Positions 29,050-41,305 are shown, numbered from the stretch's first letter. The stretch is DNA of 64,000 nucleotides from Vibrio tapetis subsp. tapetis (GCF_900233005.1 NZ_LT960611.1:1116001-1180000); one strand, 5' to 3'. Made by a program: numbers and translations. The notes: generated by a model not told the origin, from the sequence alone.

Positions 29050-29859
29050 ATGGAATTACTTGAACCAACAACCTTGGCATTACTCGCGCTGGTTGCCTTT
29101 CTTGCTGGATTTATTGATGCCGTTGCCGGAGGTGGCGGTATGCTAACCGTTCCAGCTCTACTTTCATTAGGCCTTCCTCCGCATGTCGCTTTAGGAACCA
29201 ACAAGCTAGCCGCAACTTTTGCTTCATCGACTGCGGCATTTACGTATTACCGTAAACGCTTATTTCAACCTAAGTTCTGGTACAAGGCTTTCGTCGCTAC
29301 GTTTATAGGCGCGACTATTGGCACATTAGCGGTTGATGCCATCAGTACCGATTGGCTCGAAAAAGCCCTACCACTGATCATTCTTTTAGCCGCGCTTTAT
29401 ACCATTTGGCATAAATCCCCTCCCAACGCAGGCAATGTCTTACCGACAGCGTGCCCGAAGCTGGATCGCAAGCAAACGATCCAGGGATTTAGCTTGGGTT
29501 TTTATGATGGTGTTGCCGGACCCGGTACCGGCGCATTTTGGACAGTAAGTAGCATGGCACTGTACAAAATCAATATTTTACTGGCCTCCGGTTTATCGAA
29601 AGCAATGAACTTTACCAGTAATTTAACCTCATTGGTGACCTTTGCTTTTCTTGGGCACATCAACTGGGTGCTTGGTTTAACGATGGGCGTTTGTCTCATG
29701 GCCGGTGCTTATGTTGGTGCTCACTCTGCGATAAAATTCGGTGCTACCTTTATTCGCCCAGTATTTGTCACTGTCGTGGTCATATTGGCGGGTAAGCTCG
29801 CGTTTGATGCCTGGTTTGTCGATGTATGGTTTCCTGACGAATGGTTTACCACCTTATGA
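29050..29859 (+). CDS. yfcA: TSUP-family membrane transporter YfcA
   Basis: A 269-residue TauE/SafE (TSUP) family permease with about eight membrane segments. It shows the duplicated family signatures FIDAVAGGGGMLTVPALLSLG and FYDGVAGPGTGAFW, both near the start of a half. Family members export or import sulfur-containing or other organic anions; the substrate of YfcA is not settled. It starts 11 bases after dinG and its stop overlaps priC. Confidence 0.92.
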   Translation: MELLEPTTLALLALVAFLAGFIDAVAGGGGMLTVPALLSLGLPPHVALGTNKLAATFASSTAAFTYYRKRLFQPKFWYKAFVATFIGATIGTLAVDAISTDWLEKALPLIILLAALYTIWHKSPPNAGNVLPTACPKLDRKQTIQGFSLGFYDGVAGPGTGAFWTVSSMALYKINILLASGLSKAMNFTSNLTSLVTFAFLGHINWVLGLTMGVCLMAGAYVGAHSAIKFGATFIRPVFVTVVVILAGKLAFDAWFVDVWFPDEWFTTL

Positions 29860-30392
29860 GCCGTTTATCTTCTTTTGAACAACATTTAAATGATTTAGAT
29901 CTTCAAGCAAAAAAACTTGATGCGCAACGCGGCGAACACCACAAGCCACTGTTTGATGAGCAACTATTTCATGGCGGTTCAACATTGCTTAGCCCGTGTA
30001 TTGACGAAGCACGAGCCACTTTTGAAGCACTGAATAAAGAGAACTTAACGAAAACTCGAGCAAGCTTCCTAGCCGAGCACATGGTCGCACAAATTGCAGC
30101 CATTACTCGTGAGCTATCAACCGTTTCTATCCGTAGTAACGAAATAAAACACAGCAGCTACTACCGAAAACCAATTAACCAGCTGTATCAAGAATTATCT
30201 CAACACAATGAGTGGGAACGAAGGCTCAAACTGCAAGTCCATAACAAGCAAGCCGAGATGGAACAAGCCCCTGCCTACTTACAGCGACAAATTCAGAATG
30301 TCTTAATGACCGCAGAACAGCGCCTTGCTCGTTGCCAGCAGGCTAAAGTAAGCTTAGAAAATCGAATCCACTACAGAGAGCGAAATCAATAA
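29856..30392 (+). CDS. priC: Primosomal replication protein N'' (PriC)
   Basis: PriC helps reload DnaB at stalled forks in a PriA-independent manner. The 178-residue helical protein is basic and has the family segments FDEQLFH, FLAEHMVAQIAAITREL and YQELSQHNEWERRL. I chose the ATG at 29856, overlapping the yfcA stop (TTATGAG), over an in-frame start five codons earlier. It is followed directly by rsmS, as in E. coli (priC-ybaM). Confidence 0.9.
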   Translation: MSRLSSFEQHLNDLDLQAKKLDAQRGEHHKPLFDEQLFHGGSTLLSPCIDEARATFEALNKENLTKTRASFLAEHMVAQIAAITRELSTVSIRSNEIKHSSYYRKPINQLYQELSQHNEWERRLKLQVHNKQAEMEQAPAYLQRQIQNVLMTAEQRLARCQQAKVSLENRIHYRERNQ

Positions 30393-30560
30393 ATGAGTAA
30401 AAACACCACAAACAGCTTAGAACATGCACCAGACGATATTAAATTAGCCGTCGATCTGATCTACTTATTTGAAAATAATGAAGTCGACCCTCAAACCGCA
30501 CTAAGTGCATTAAAAATCGTAGAGCAAGACCTACAAAGAAAACTGTCTATTTCAGAGTAA
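30393..30560 (+). CDS. rsmS: RsmS (YbaM) family small regulatory protein
   Basis: A 55-residue protein beginning MSKNTTNSLEHAPDDIKLAV, with LIYLFENNEVDPQTALSAL, matching the YbaM/RsmS (DUF2496) family. Its ATG follows the priC stop with no gap, so it is translationally coupled. In Pectobacterium RsmS is a pleiotropic regulator of virulence and antibiotic genes; the mechanism is not well known. The priC neighbourhood supports the call. Confidence 0.9.
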   Translation: MSKNTTNSLEHAPDDIKLAVDLIYLFENNEVDPQTALSALKIVEQDLQRKLSISE

Positions 30561-30569
30561 CTCTGCGTT

Positions 30570-31112
30570 CTAACGCTTTTTCCCTAACAATTGGTTTCTG
30601 TGTTTTAGGTATTGAGTATTTGGTGACAACCAAATCGAAAGAAATGCATCATTAAGCTGTTCGTCCTTAATCACACCTAACGACGTGGCATTGTTTTGCC
30701 TGTCATACATGATGAACTCACCTGAGCTGCCATCCGTAATATAGACGAGGCGATCACCTTCGTTAATGTCTTGGTAAATTCTATCTAGCTTCACCAACCA
30801 ACCTGATGTGAGTTCATCTGCGTACCCTAGCTTAGTCCACTGTTTCGTAGTCGCTTTCAACAGCTCATCTTTGGGAACATCACGTAAATAGCTGATCAAT
30901 AACGCAAGAGCATGCGGTGTTACATCGCTACTTTCCTCATATACGCCAGTCGGTGTTTTTAACTCTGAATCAAAAAGATCAAAAAACAACCAAGACAAAC
31001 TCGAAGTGCCAACCGTAGGCCAACCATTCCAGTCTTCATTATCTTGCGAATTGGGAGTGGAAGCTAAGCAGGCTCCACTGTAGAGCGTTATTACGATTAA
31101 AAGCCACTTCAT
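30570..31112 (-). CDS. Chalcone-isomerase-like periplasmic protein
   Basis: A 180-residue exported protein with signal peptide MKWLLIVITLYSGACLAS. The mature part has VGTSSLSWLFFDLFDSELK, LALLISYLRDV, VKLDRIYQDINEGDRLVYI and FLSIWLSPNTQYLKHR, the ordered motifs of the bacterial chalcone-isomerase-like family. Members are periplasmic and of unknown activity. I chose the ATG at 31112 with GAGG five bases upstream over a GTG two codons earlier. It converges with rsmS. Confidence 0.8.
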   Translation of the reverse strand: MKWLLIVITLYSGACLASTPNSQDNEDWNGWPTVGTSSLSWLFFDLFDSELKTPTGVYEESSDVTPHALALLISYLRDVPKDELLKATTKQWTKLGYADELTSGWLVKLDRIYQDINEGDRLVYITDGSSGEFIMYDRQNNATSLGVIKDEQLNDAFLSIWLSPNTQYLKHRNQLLGKKR

Positions 31113-31209
31113 AAACACCTCTTGCCGCTATTAAGACCCAGACTTAATAGAGCAAGAACTATTCCATGGTCATTTATTAACCAAAACTTGGCTTTAGGTT
31201 GCTGGTATA

Positions 31210-31237
31210 AAAAAGCCAGAAGCAAACGCTTCTGGCT
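31210..31237 (-). terminator. htpX terminator
   Basis: On the minus strand GAGCCAGAAGC pairs with GCTTCTGGCTT around a short loop, followed by TTTTTT. Confidence 0.9.
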
Positions 31238-31264
31238 CTATCAATTCTTTAAAATAAGAAAAAC

Positions 31265-32131
31265 TTAGCTTGCTCGCAATGCATCAATTCGTTTGTCTAA
31301 TGGCGGGTGACTCATGAGCAATTCTGTCATGGTTTGTTTACCGTTGATGCCAAATGCCATCATTGAGCCTTCTAATTGCGGTTCATGACTCACTTTAAGA
31401 CGTTCTAACGCCGCTATCATTTTGTGTTTACCGACCAATTGTGCCGCACCTGCATCTGCATGGTACTCACGTTTACGGCTATACCACATAGTAATAAAGC
31501 TCGCTAGGAAGCCAAACACCAACTCCAGAACCATAGAAACACCGAAGTAAACCATCATATTGCTGCCTTGCCCTTCTTCGTCATCACCATTAGAAGCAAC
31601 AATATTAGCAATAAAGCGGGAAAGGAATATAACAAACGTATTCACAACCCCTTGCATTAAGGTCATGGTTACCATGTCGCCATTCGCAATGTGACTGACT
31701 TCATGAGCCAATACCGCTTCTGCTTCATCGCGGGTCATGTTGTGTAACAAGCCAGTAGAAACGGCAACTAATGAGTCATTTCGTTTTGCACCTGTTGCAA
31801 ATGCGTTAATATCAGGAGCATCATAGATTGCAACGGTCGGCATACCAATACCAACTTGTTGAGCTTGACGGCTCACTGTTTCCATCAACCAATGTTCTGT
31901 TTCGTTACGCGGGCTTTCAATGACTTGAGCACCGACAGAACGAAGCGCCATGCCTTTGGACATCATTAACGAAATGAGAGCGCCGCCAAAACCAAACACA
32001 CCAGCTAGAACAATAAGCCCACTTAGGCTACCTGATTGAATCCCCGTTGTAGCATAAACAATATTAAGTACCACACTTAGCACTAACATTACGGCTAAGT
32101 TAGTAACTAAAAATAACATGACTCGCTTCAT
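31265..32131 (-). CDS. htpX: Membrane zinc protease HtpX
   Basis: HtpX is an M48-family inner-membrane metalloprotease in quality control of membrane proteins, working alongside FtsH. The 288-residue protein has two N-terminal membrane segments, the zinc motif [10 protein letters not shown] at about residue 140, two further hydrophobic segments, the third ligand in [13 protein letters not shown], and a C-terminal [13 protein letters not shown]. Length matches E. coli (293). Confidence 0.97.
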   Translation of the reverse strand: MKRVMLFLVTNLAVMLVLSVVLNIVYATTGIQSGSLSGLIVLAGVFGFGGALISLMMSKGMALRSVGAQVIESPRNETEHWLMETVSRQAQQVGIGMPTVAIYDAPDINAFATGAKRNDSLVAVSTGLLHNMTRDEAEAVLAHEVSHIANGDMVTMTLMQGVVNTFVIFLSRFIANIVASNGDDEEGQGSNMMVYFGVSMVLELVFGFLASFITMWYSRKREYHADAGAAQLVGKHKMIAALERLKVSHEPQLEGSMMAFGINGKQTMTELLMSHPPLDKRIDALRAS

Positions 32132-32452
32132 TTACTTTCTCCAAATCTAAGAAGCATTAACGCACCAGTCTTTTGCTGGGCTTTTACTACATATAGTGTC
32201 TATTTTTTTTAATACAAGGTTAAGTGTTAAATTGAAACATTTTGTTTTCAATTTACGTCTCAATTTCACTCTCATTGTATAAAGCTATTGATTGGTAGAG
32301 ACTCATTTATTCAATCAACCTATCTACGACTATAGTCGTATTGCTCTTGTTATGGCACACGTTTACAGTGCAACTTATAGATAGAAGTTTAGTGTCTGAA
32401 GAAGCACAAAGTATTGAGCTTCTTCATAACATTTTTCCACGGAGATTGGACA
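32132..32452. other. Divergent region between htpX and the 55-aa gene
   Basis: 321 bases containing a near-perfect palindrome AAATTGAAAC / GTTTTCAATTT (32229-32254) in an A/T-rich stretch. It could be an operator for either side. No gene is seen. Confidence 0.45.
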
Positions 32453-32620
32453 ATGACAGAGAACGGAAGTTTTCAAATGGCTATCGACATGTTGCGTTGC
32501 CACTTGGGGTTATCAGAAGATGAAGCCCGAGAAGAGCTAGGAATTCACAGTCAAGACAAAACGGAACAGCATATTATTGAAACTCAGTCTGCCGTTCTTG
32601 GTTTATTGCAAGAAAAGTAG
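32453..32620 (+). CDS. Small protein of unknown function, 55 residues
   Basis: An acidic, helical 55-residue frame (MTENGSFQMAIDMLRCHLGL, then SEDEAREELGIHSQ, ending AVLGLLQEK). GGAG lies eight bases before the ATG and a strong terminator follows, both signs of a real gene. An in-frame start 13 codons upstream lacks such a site. No family is recognised. Confidence 0.75.
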   Translation: MTENGSFQMAIDMLRCHLGLSEDEAREELGIHSQDKTEQHIIETQSAVLGLLQEK

Positions 32621-32636
32621 AATTGACCAAAATTTA

Positions 32637-32667
32637 AAAGGGCTGCACTTTATGTGCAGCCCTTTTT
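32637..32667 (+). terminator. Bidirectional terminator between the 55-aa gene and bioD
   Basis: AAAAGGGCTGCAC / GTGCAGCCCTTTTT with a short loop; A and T runs on both sides allow use in both directions. Confidence 0.9.
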
Positions 32668-32707
32668 GCATTTGACCATTGATCAAGACGGTTTACGTAT
32701 GCCTTAG

Positions 32708-33394
32708 TTATTCAGCATTTTCTAAAGGAGAGAGATCAATATATTTACCAATGTCTTTTTTCTTTACATTCGGTACGTATGGGATCATACCGAGCTTAGG
32801 TGCTGGAATATTTTGTTCCAATGCTTCGATAATATCCGCGTAATGCTCAGTGCCAGGATTAATGCGATTGGCAACCCAACCCACTAAATTCAGCCCATCA
32901 TTTTTAATGGCTTGAGCCGTTAAAAACGCATGACTTAAACAGCCTAGCTTGATACCAACAACTAACACAACTGGGAGCTGTTCTTTTTTAACCCACGTCG
33001 ACAATTGATCAGTGTCTGACACTGGCACATACCAACCACCGGCCCCTTCCGTTAGAACAACATCGGCATTTTGCTTATGTTGAGCAAGTTTTTCACTTAG
33101 CACATCGTAATCGATAACCACACCATCGTGCTTGGCCGCAATATGAGGTGAGGTTGGTAAGGACAAGGCGTATGGATTGACATCATCGTAGTCAATATCT
33201 AACGTTGCCGCTTGTTGCAAATGCAGCGCATCTGAATTTCGTAGACCGTGCTCGGTTTTTTCACTTCCTGCCGCAATGGGTTTATACCCAATTGTCGACT
33301 TCCCCTTAGCGGCAATGGCTTGCAAAATTGCCTTTGAAGCAACAGTTTTTCCAACTTCGGTGTCCGTACCGGCAATAAAAAATGCATCAATCAT
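32708..33394 (-). CDS. bioD: Dethiobiotin synthetase
   Basis: BioD closes the ureido ring of dethiobiotin from DAPA, CO2 and ATP. The 228-residue protein starts [20 protein letters not shown] with the P-loop variant, then YKPIAAGSE and [16 protein letters not shown] chose the ATG at 33394, which overlaps the bioC stop (ATGA), over an upstream in-frame start. It is the last gene of bioBFCD. Confidence 0.96.
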   Translation of the reverse strand: MIDAFFIAGTDTEVGKTVASKAILQAIAAKGKSTIGYKPIAAGSEKTEHGLRNSDALHLQQAATLDIDYDDVNPYALSLPTSPHIAAKHDGVVIDYDVLSEKLAQHKQNADVVLTEGAGGWYVPVSDTDQLSTWVKKEQLPVVLVVGIKLGCLSHAFLTAQAIKNDGLNLVGWVANRINPGTEHYADIIEALEQNIPAPKLGMIPYVPNVKKKDIGKYIDLSPLENAE

Positions 33395-34194
33395 GATGTA
33401 ATCACTCCAAAACATACTTGATAGGTTGCAGGTAATAGACCCAGATGGTTTCTGAATTTTTGATATTCTTCTTCTACGCCACGTATTGAATGGCGAGTCG
33501 TTAACCCGTTCGTTCTTGCAGTTACATGTGTCGCACCAATGCCTTTTAAGTCCTTCATTAACTCAAAAGAAGATTGGTACCAAACCGTAACAGGAGTCGA
33601 TTCTAGGTCATGGATCACATTTTCGGATTGCGCTAACGCAAGTTTTACCTGCTTTTCATGGAGAAACTCATTTACATGTTGATGAGAATCAATTTTACTC
33701 CATGCTTTTTTCAGCTCATTAAGTGAACCATCCAGTAACGAAGAAAAAACGATCGTTGCATTCAATTTAGCCACGCGTTTCATTTCAGCCAAAGGTACAG
33801 ACAGATCCTCACACCATTGCAACGCCAAACTCGAGAACACAACATCAAATTCTTGCGTATCAAACGGTAAGTGTTCTGCGTCTGCTTCTACTGTGATCAC
33901 ATCCATTCCAACGCAACGCTTTCTGCATTGCTCTAACATCTGACCAGAAATGTCTACCGCAATGACTTTTGCCCCGCGTAAAGCGAGTTGATGAGAAAAA
34001 TAGCCAGTACCACAGCCAACATCGAGAACACGATAGTTTGATAAATCTTGCGGTAATTTATCGAGTAAACGGTGACCGACCTTACGCTGAAATTCCGCAT
34101 GTTGATCGTACTTAGATGCAGCACGCCCAAACGCTTCAATGATGGCTTGTTTGCGTTGCGTATTTTTAAATGCGTTGTCTTGTTGAGCTAACAT
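33391..34194 (-). CDS. bioC: Malonyl-ACP O-methyltransferase
   Basis: BioC methylates malonyl-ACP so that it can enter fatty acid synthesis and become pimeloyl-ACP methyl ester. The 267-residue SAM-dependent methyltransferase has motif [29 protein letters not shown] and [19 protein letters not shown]. It lies one base after bioF and overlaps bioD by four. No bioH or other esterase is seen nearby. Confidence 0.95.
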   Translation of the reverse strand: MLAQQDNAFKNTQRKQAIIEAFGRAASKYDQHAEFQRKVGHRLLDKLPQDLSNYRVLDVGCGTGYFSHQLALRGAKVIAVDISGQMLEQCRKRCVGMDVITVEADAEHLPFDTQEFDVVFSSLALQWCEDLSVPLAEMKRVAKLNATIVFSSLLDGSLNELKKAWSKIDSHQHVNEFLHEKQVKLALAQSENVIHDLESTPVTVWYQSSFELMKDLKGIGATHVTARTNGLTTRHSIRGVEEEYQKFRNHLGLLPATYQVCFGVITS

Positions 34195-34195
34195 C

Positions 34196-35344
34196 TTAAT
34201 CCTCTACAAGCGGTTTTAGTGCGTTTGCTAATCGTCGAATATCCTCAACACTATGATTGGCAGTTAGCGTTATTCTTAATCGAGCCTCACCTGTGGGTAC
34301 CGTCGGCGGGCGAATAGCCGTCGTCCAAAAGCCGGCTTGCTTTAGCTGCTGAGAATACTGCACCGCTTTGGATGCATCCCCCACCAAAAATGGTTTAATC
34401 GGTGTGTTTGTTTCGACATAACCCGGCAGTTGACCAAATGCGTTTTCATAAGCTTGCTGTAACGAACCAAGTTTGTCTCGTCGCCACTGCTCGGTTCTGA
34501 TTTTCTTTACGCAATGAGCCAATGCATGAGCCTGTGACGGAGGCATTGCCGTTGAATAGACATGATGTCTTGCGAACTGAGTAAGATACGCTCCCATCTC
34601 ATGACTACACATCACCGCTGCGCCAGACAAACCAAATGCTTTACCAAACGTGACGACCAATATATCCGGCATCACGTTAACATAATGACAACTACCTCGA
34701 CCTTCTGAACCAAGGACACCAATACCGTGCGCATCGTCGACCATGAAAAGACTTTCGGTTGCTTTGCACAGTTGATTCATGTCTTGTAACGGTGCTAAGT
34801 CGCCATCCATGCTAAACACCCCTTCGGTGACAACCATAGGGGATGCGTGGCCGATAAGTTGTTTTTTAAGGTGGCTCACATCGTTATGGCGAAATCGTTT
34901 CATCTGAGCAGGAGACAGTATGCCCGCTTCCATTAATGAAGCATGGTTGAGTCGGTCTTGAAATAAGCTATCACCTTTCTCCAACAAGCTGAATAGAACG
35001 GATTGATTGGCACTAAAACCCGAACCAAACAAAATGGCTCTTGAATAACCCAACCAGTCACACAGCACATCTTCGAGTCTTTGGTGAGCGGACGAAAATC
35101 CAGTAACCAATGGTGAAGCCGCGCTACCGGCACCATACTTATCAAGGCCATCTTGCCACGCTTTTACTAAGTCACGATCATTGGCTAATCCCAAATAATC
35201 GTTACTGGAAAAATTCAGCTTTTCGCAGCCTTGGTCAGTTAATGACGACGTATTGCCACCTTCTAAACAAAGTAATGAGCGAGTTAACCCTTTGGTTTCA
35301 CGCTCACTTAGCTTAGCTTGTATTCTTTTATTAAACGCTCGCAT
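34196..35344 (-). CDS. bioF: 8-amino-7-oxononanoate synthase
   Basis: BioF is a PLP enzyme of the alpha-oxoamine synthase family that condenses pimeloyl-ACP with alanine. The 382-residue protein has [13 protein letters not shown] near the N-terminus, [11 protein letters not shown], the PLP-contacting [12 protein letters not shown], and the catalytic lysine in [16 protein letters not shown] chose the ATG at 35344, which overlaps the end of bioB by 14 bases, over a longer frame to 35383. Confidence 0.96.
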   Translation of the reverse strand: MRAFNKRIQAKLSERETKGLTRSLLCLEGGNTSSLTDQGCEKLNFSSNDYLGLANDRDLVKAWQDGLDKYGAGSAASPLVTGFSSAHQRLEDVLCDWLGYSRAILFGSGFSANQSVLFSLLEKGDSLFQDRLNHASLMEAGILSPAQMKRFRHNDVSHLKKQLIGHASPMVVTEGVFSMDGDLAPLQDMNQLCKATESLFMVDDAHGIGVLGSEGRGSCHYVNVMPDILVVTFGKAFGLSGAAVMCSHEMGAYLTQFARHHVYSTAMPPSQAHALAHCVKKIRTEQWRRDKLGSLQQAYENAFGQLPGYVETNTPIKPFLVGDASKAVQYSQQLKQAGFWTTAIRPPTVPTGEARLRITLTANHSVEDIRRLANALKPLVED

Positions 35345-36383
35345 CGTAAAACAAATCGTTTTTGCTCGGTCTTGCCGCAACACGTTCTACAACACGATCA
35401 AGCAGTTCGTTTTCTTCTATTTCATCAGGTTTTTGACTCACCTGCTGGCTATTGATCCCCAGCTTTTTGAACAACTTCATATCAGAGTCTTCATCTGGGT
35501 TCGGCGTTGTAAGCAATTTACAGCCGTAGAATACGGAGTTTGCTCCAGCCATAAAGCACAGTGCTTGCATTTGTTCGTTCATATCTTCGCGGCCAGCAGA
35601 CAGTCGAACGGCAGAATTTGGCATCATGATTCGTGCCACCGCTATCAGCTTTACGAAATCAAATGGGTCGACATCTTCAGCATCTTCCATTGGCGTGCCT
35701 TTTACTTTCACCAACATATTGATTGGCACGCTTTCTGGGTGAGTTGGCAAGTTCGCTAATTCGACAAATAGCCCAGCACGATCGGATGTGCTTTCACCCA
35801 TACCAATGATGCCGCCAGAACAGATCTTCATTCCCGCGTCACGCACATGTGACAGGGTGTCCAGACGATCTTGATAGGTACGCGTGGTAATAATGCTGCC
35901 ATAAAATTCAGGAGAGGTATCGAGGTTGTGATTGTAGTAATCCAACCCCGCATCGGATAACTCAACCGCTTGGTCTGGGGTTAGCATGCCTAATGTCATG
36001 CAAGTTTCTAGCCCCATATCTTTCACGCCTTTGATCATATCTAATAGATAAGGCATATCACGCTCTTTGGGGTTCTTCCATGCAGCGCCCATACAAAAAC
36101 GCGTAGAGCCCGAGTTTCTCGCCTTAGTTGCGGCATCCAGTACGCGATCAACTTCCATCAAGCGCTCTTTGTCTACGTCGGTACGATAGTGCGCGCTTTG
36201 AGGGCAGTATTTGCAGTCTTCAGGGCAAGCACCGGTTTTTATTGATAGTAACGTACTCACTTGCACATAGTTGGTCTGTTGATGCTGACGGTGCACTTGT
36301 TGAGCTTCAAATACCAAATCCATAAATGGCATGTCTAACAGTGCTTTTACTTCTGGCACGGTCCAGTTGTGACGAGCTTCCAC
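35331..36383 (-). CDS. bioB: Biotin synthase
   Basis: BioB is a radical SAM enzyme that inserts sulfur into dethiobiotin. The 350-residue protein has the cluster motif [10 protein letters not shown], then [21 protein letters not shown], and [12 protein letters not shown] with the [2Fe-2S] ligand Arg. The start is a GTG with AAGGA seven bases upstream. It is the first gene of the operon and faces the BirA-like operator. Confidence 0.97.
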   Translation of the reverse strand: MEARHNWTVPEVKALLDMPFMDLVFEAQQVHRQHQQTNYVQVSTLLSIKTGACPEDCKYCPQSAHYRTDVDKERLMEVDRVLDAATKARNSGSTRFCMGAAWKNPKERDMPYLLDMIKGVKDMGLETCMTLGMLTPDQAVELSDAGLDYYNHNLDTSPEFYGSIITTRTYQDRLDTLSHVRDAGMKICSGGIIGMGESTSDRAGLFVELANLPTHPESVPINMLVKVKGTPMEDAEDVDPFDFVKLIAVARIMMPNSAVRLSAGREDMNEQMQALCFMAGANSVFYGCKLLTTPNPDEDSDMKLFKKLGINSQQVSQKPDEIEENELLDRVVERVAARPSKNDLFYDASV

Positions 36384-36449
36384 GTGATGTTCCTTATTAT
36401 TCTGAATATTTTATGTTTCTGCTTGGCTAGTCTACCTAGCCATAATAAA

Positions 36450-36483
36450 CTGTCAACCAATCACGATGCGAGTAGATTTACAT
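36450..36483. promoter_or_regulatory. BirA-like biotin operator between bioB and bioA
   Basis: On the minus strand ATGTAAATC, 16 bases, GGTTGACAG match seven of nine positions on each side of the known operator TTGTAAACC-N16-GGTTTACAA. The right half overlaps TTGACA, the -35 of a likely bioB promoter (-10 TAGACT after 16 bases), and TATAAA for bioA lies just outside the left half. Repression of both directions by biotinyl-AMP-bound BirA is expected. Confidence 0.85.
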
Positions 36484-36521
36484 TTGTATAAAATTTAAAC
36501 GATTTTAATTGGACACATTTT

Positions 36522-37802
36522 ATGGATTTAGCTTTCGACCGCCAGCACATCTGGCATCCCTACACTTCTACCCTTAGTCCTCTTACCTGTTACCCGGTTG
36601 TATCAGCCAAAGGGGTTTACTTGGAACTCGAAGATGGCAGCCAACTTATTGATGGCATGTCTTCGTGGTGGTCGACGATTCATGGTTATAACCATCCCGC
36701 CCTTACCAGCGCGGCAAAAAGCCAACTCGATAAAATGTCTCATGTCATGTTCGGCGGTATCACCCACCAGCCAGCGATTGATTGCTGTAAAAAGTTACTC
36801 GAAGTTGTGCCAGACAACCTTGAGCACGTCTTTCTCGCGGATTCAGGTTCGGTGGCTGTGGAAGTGAGTTTGAAAATGGCGCTGCAATATTGGCATGCTA
36901 AAGGTGAACAACGGCCAAAGTTTCTCACGTTAAGAAATGGCTATCACGGCGATACCTTTGCTGCCATGTCGGTCACCGACCCAGACAATTCTATGCACAG
37001 CCTCTACAAAGGCTTTCTACCAGAGCACATCTTCGCAGATGGGCCAAAAACCGGTTATTTCGATGACTGGGATGAAAGTGACATTGCTGACTTTGAAAAT
37101 CAGCTACAACAACACCTTCAGAGCATCGCCGCCGTCATTCTAGAACCCATCGTTCAAGGCGCTGGTGGTATGCATATTTACCATCCGCAGTTCTTAGTTG
37201 AAGTACGTCGTTTATGTGATGAGTATGGGGTTCTTTTGATCTTGGATGAAATCGCAACAGGATTCGGTCGTACTGGAAAGCTGTTCGCCTGTGAGCACGC
37301 TAACGTTCAGCCAGACATCATGTGCGTAGGCAAAGCGCTCACTGGTGGGTATATGACACTTTCTGCCACACTTACCTCAAAACACGTTGCAGATACGGTA
37401 TGTGGCGGTGAAGCAGGTTGCTTTATGCATGGCCCAACATTTATGGGGAACCCGTTAGCCTGTGCGGTCGCTTCAGCAAACTTAGACCTCATTCAAACCT
37501 GCGATTGGCAAAACCAAACTCAACGCATTGAACAAATCTTTGCAAAGAAACTCCCCGTGCTCGCAACGCATGACCGAGTTAAAAGCGTAAGATGGCTAGG
37601 CGCGATTGGTGTGGTAGAAACTCACCAGAACGTCAATATGGAAGAAATTCAACGGCAGTTCGTCGCGAATGGCGTTTGGATTCGCCCATTTATGAACCGA
37701 ATTTATATGATGCCTCCGTTTGTATCCGAGGCGAAGCATGTAGAAACTCTCATTCGTGCCATAGAACTATCTCTCGATAATAATGAGTGTTTTACGAAAT
37801 AA
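36522..37802 (+). CDS. bioA: Adenosylmethionine-8-amino-7-oxononanoate aminotransferase
   Basis: BioA transfers the amino group of SAM to KAPA to give DAPA, using PLP. The 426-residue class III aminotransferase has HIWHPYTSTL at the start, DGMSSWWSTIHGYNHP, LRNGYHGDTFAAMSVTDP, LLILDEIATGFGRTGKLFAC and the catalytic lysine in CVGKALTGGYMTLS. It is divergent from bioB as in E. coli. Confidence 0.97.
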   Translation: MDLAFDRQHIWHPYTSTLSPLTCYPVVSAKGVYLELEDGSQLIDGMSSWWSTIHGYNHPALTSAAKSQLDKMSHVMFGGITHQPAIDCCKKLLEVVPDNLEHVFLADSGSVAVEVSLKMALQYWHAKGEQRPKFLTLRNGYHGDTFAAMSVTDPDNSMHSLYKGFLPEHIFADGPKTGYFDDWDESDIADFENQLQQHLQSIAAVILEPIVQGAGGMHIYHPQFLVEVRRLCDEYGVLLILDEIATGFGRTGKLFACEHANVQPDIMCVGKALTGGYMTLSATLTSKHVADTVCGGEAGCFMHGPTFMGNPLACAVASANLDLIQTCDWQNQTQRIEQIFAKKLPVLATHDRVKSVRWLGAIGVVETHQNVNMEEIQRQFVANGVWIRPFMNRIYMMPPFVSEAKHVETLIRAIELSLDNNECFTK

Positions 37803-37860
37803 AGAATTTCCCATATCTGTATTCGCTTTATTTCTGTATCCGCTCTTTTCTATCCTTACA

Positions 37861-37893
37861 AAAAAACCTGACGCTAAAACGTCAGGTTTTTTT
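37861..37893 (+). terminator. Bidirectional terminator between bioA and serS
   Basis: AAAAAACCTGACG / CGTCAGGTTTTTTT around a short loop; usable from both sides by the convergent genes. Confidence 0.92.
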
Positions 37894-37948
37894 ATTTGTA
37901 CTTAGTTCTTTTAGGCTCTTAGCTTTTAGAACTTAGCCTTTAGAACTT

Positions 37949-39310
<1,362 letters not shown>

Positions 39311-39346
39311 TTAGAAGAATTTCCTGACTAAGATATCCAAAAAGCA

Positions 39347-40696
39347 CTACTTTTCATAGCGCTTTTGTGGGCTTTTTGCATCCAAACTGGCGAGATAATC
39401 TAACTTTTCACCAATTTTCGTCTCTAAGCCTCGATTTGTTGGAAAATAGTAGCGAGTTTGTGCCATTTCAACGGGGAAATATTGTTCACCTGCAGCATAC
39501 GCACCCGGCTCGTCATGAGCATAACGATACTCATCGCCGTAGCCTAAATCTTTCATTAGGCTGGTTGGCGCATTGCGCAAATGATGAGGTACTTCATATT
39601 CGGGTTGGTTACTCACATCTCTAAGTGCTTGCTTCCAAGCTGTGTAAACCGCATTACTTTTTGGTGCACACGCTAAATAAACAACCGCCTGAGCGAGTGC
39701 TCGCTCACCCTCCGCAGGACCGATGCGTGTAAAGCAATCCCATGCGGAAATCGCAACTTGCATGGCTCTTGGATCTGCGTTGCCAATATCTTCAGAGGCA
39801 ATGGCAAGTAATCGTCTGGCTATATAGAGCGGATCACAACCTGCGCTTATCATCCGCGCGGCCCAATAAAGAGCCGCATCTGGGTCTGAGCCTCGAACCG
39901 ACTTATGTAATGCTGAAATGAGGTCGTACCAAATGTCGCCTTTGTTATCAAACCTGGCGACTTTCTCACCAGCAACTTCCGCCAACAATTCCAAGCTTAT
40001 TCGCTTAGTACCCGACTTATCCTCTTCTGCCATGTCAAACAGCAGTTCAAGGTAATTGAGTGACATTCGGGCATCACCGTTGACCAATTCAGCAAGCCTA
40101 TCTTGGACATCATCGTCAAATTTCGCCTCTATTTCGCCTAAGCCACGCTGCTTGTCTTCAATGGCTTGGGTGATCACCAGCCCGATGTCTTCTACGTTGA
40201 GCGAGGTTAACTTGTAAACCCGTGCACGTGATAACAATGCGTTATTGAGTTCAAAAGAAGGGTTTTCAGTCGTGGCACCAATAAAGGTGATCGTGCCATC
40301 TTCGATGTGTGGCAGAAAAGCATCTTGTTGGCTTTTATTGAAACGATGGACTTCGTCTACAAACAAAATGGTACGCAAGCCCGCCAACTTATTTTCACGA
40401 GCTTTTTCTATCGCAGCACGAATGTCTTTCACGCCAGACGTAACAGCAGAGACTCGTTCTACTTCTGCGTTCGCGTAATTTGCCGCAACTTCAGCTAAGG
40501 TGGTTTTCCCTGTGCCCGGTGGCCCCCACAAAATCATCGAGTGAATATGGCCAGCTTCTAGGGCTCGGCGCAATGGTTTGTTTGGCCCAAGAATATGCTG
40601 TTGACCAATATATTGCTCAACAGTTTGAGGCCGCATACGCGCAGCCAGTGGACGAAAATCATCACCTGATGAAAAATCTAAGCTGAAGTTACTCAA
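39347..40696 (-). CDS. rarA: Replication-associated recombination protein A
   Basis: RarA (MgsA) is an AAA+ ATPase related to the clamp loader and to RuvB, acting at stalled forks. The 449-residue protein has [20 protein letters not shown], Walker [13 protein letters not shown], Walker [21 protein letters not shown] and sensor segment [13 protein letters not shown]. The start appears to be TTG with AAGG seven bases upstream. It follows lolA after nine bases. Confidence 0.96.
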   Translation of the reverse strand: MSNFSLDFSSGDDFRPLAARMRPQTVEQYIGQQHILGPNKPLRRALEAGHIHSMILWGPPGTGKTTLAEVAANYANAEVERVSAVTSGVKDIRAAIEKARENKLAGLRTILFVDEVHRFNKSQQDAFLPHIEDGTITFIGATTENPSFELNNALLSRARVYKLTSLNVEDIGLVITQAIEDKQRGLGEIEAKFDDDVQDRLAELVNGDARMSLNYLELLFDMAEEDKSGTKRISLELLAEVAGEKVARFDNKGDIWYDLISALHKSVRGSDPDAALYWAARMISAGCDPLYIARRLLAIASEDIGNADPRAMQVAISAWDCFTRIGPAEGERALAQAVVYLACAPKSNAVYTAWKQALRDVSNQPEYEVPHHLRNAPTSLMKDLGYGDEYRYAHDEPGAYAAGEQYFPVEMAQTRYYFPTNRGLETKIGEKLDYLASLDAKSPQKRYEK

Positions 40697-40705
40697 TGGA
40701 AAACC

Positions 40706-41305
40706 TTAGTTACGCTCATCATTAACTTCGATTCCAACCGGTGGAACAAAAGTAAATCGAGAATTATCTGGTACCGTCAGATCCATGTTTTTAAAACTGA
40801 ATTCACTTTTTTGGCCGTCTTGTTCAACGACTGCAAAACCTAGCACAACACCTTTATCGGTAATATCGACCAAAAATTGGCCTTGATTAGAATCCGCTTG
40901 AGTCGACTCAAGCACAAAGCTATTGCCGATTTGGCTAACCGAGTAGTTATCCCAATCACTGGCTTGGTTGCGAGTCAGTAATACAAATGGTGTTTGGCTG
41001 GTCGCCGCTTCTTGGTTATATATACTCACTTGCTCTAAGAATGGGTCGTAATACCAAAGCGATTTTCCGTCAGAGACTAATAGGTTCTCGTCAGGAACAA
41101 CGGATGTCCAACGGAATAAACTCGGACGAGAAATCTCCACCTTACCTTGAGCTTCTTGAATAACAACACCTTCAGGCGTTGATACTTTTTGTTCAAAATC
41201 AGCACTAAAACCGCGATTCAATGATAGACGATCATTTAACTCTTCTTTCGGGCCAGCAAACGCTGTCGCACTCACTAACGCTAATACCGCAATCCAAATT
41301 TTCAT
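40706..41305 (-). CDS. lolA: Outer-membrane lipoprotein carrier protein LolA
   Basis: LolA is the periplasmic chaperone that carries lipoproteins from LolCDE to LolB. The 199-residue protein has a signal peptide ([20 protein letters not shown]), [24 protein letters not shown] and [19 protein letters not shown], the standard LolA segments. Length matches the family (about 200). It lies between ftsK and rarA as in E. coli. Confidence 0.96.
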   Translation of the reverse strand: MKIWIAVLALVSATAFAGPKEELNDRLSLNRGFSADFEQKVSTPEGVVIQEAQGKVEISRPSLFRWTSVVPDENLLVSDGKSLWYYDPFLEQVSIYNQEAATSQTPFVLLTRNQASDWDNYSVSQIGNSFVLESTQADSNQGQFLVDITDKGVVLGFAVVEQDGQKSEFSFKNMDLTVPDNSRFTFVPPVGIEVNDERN

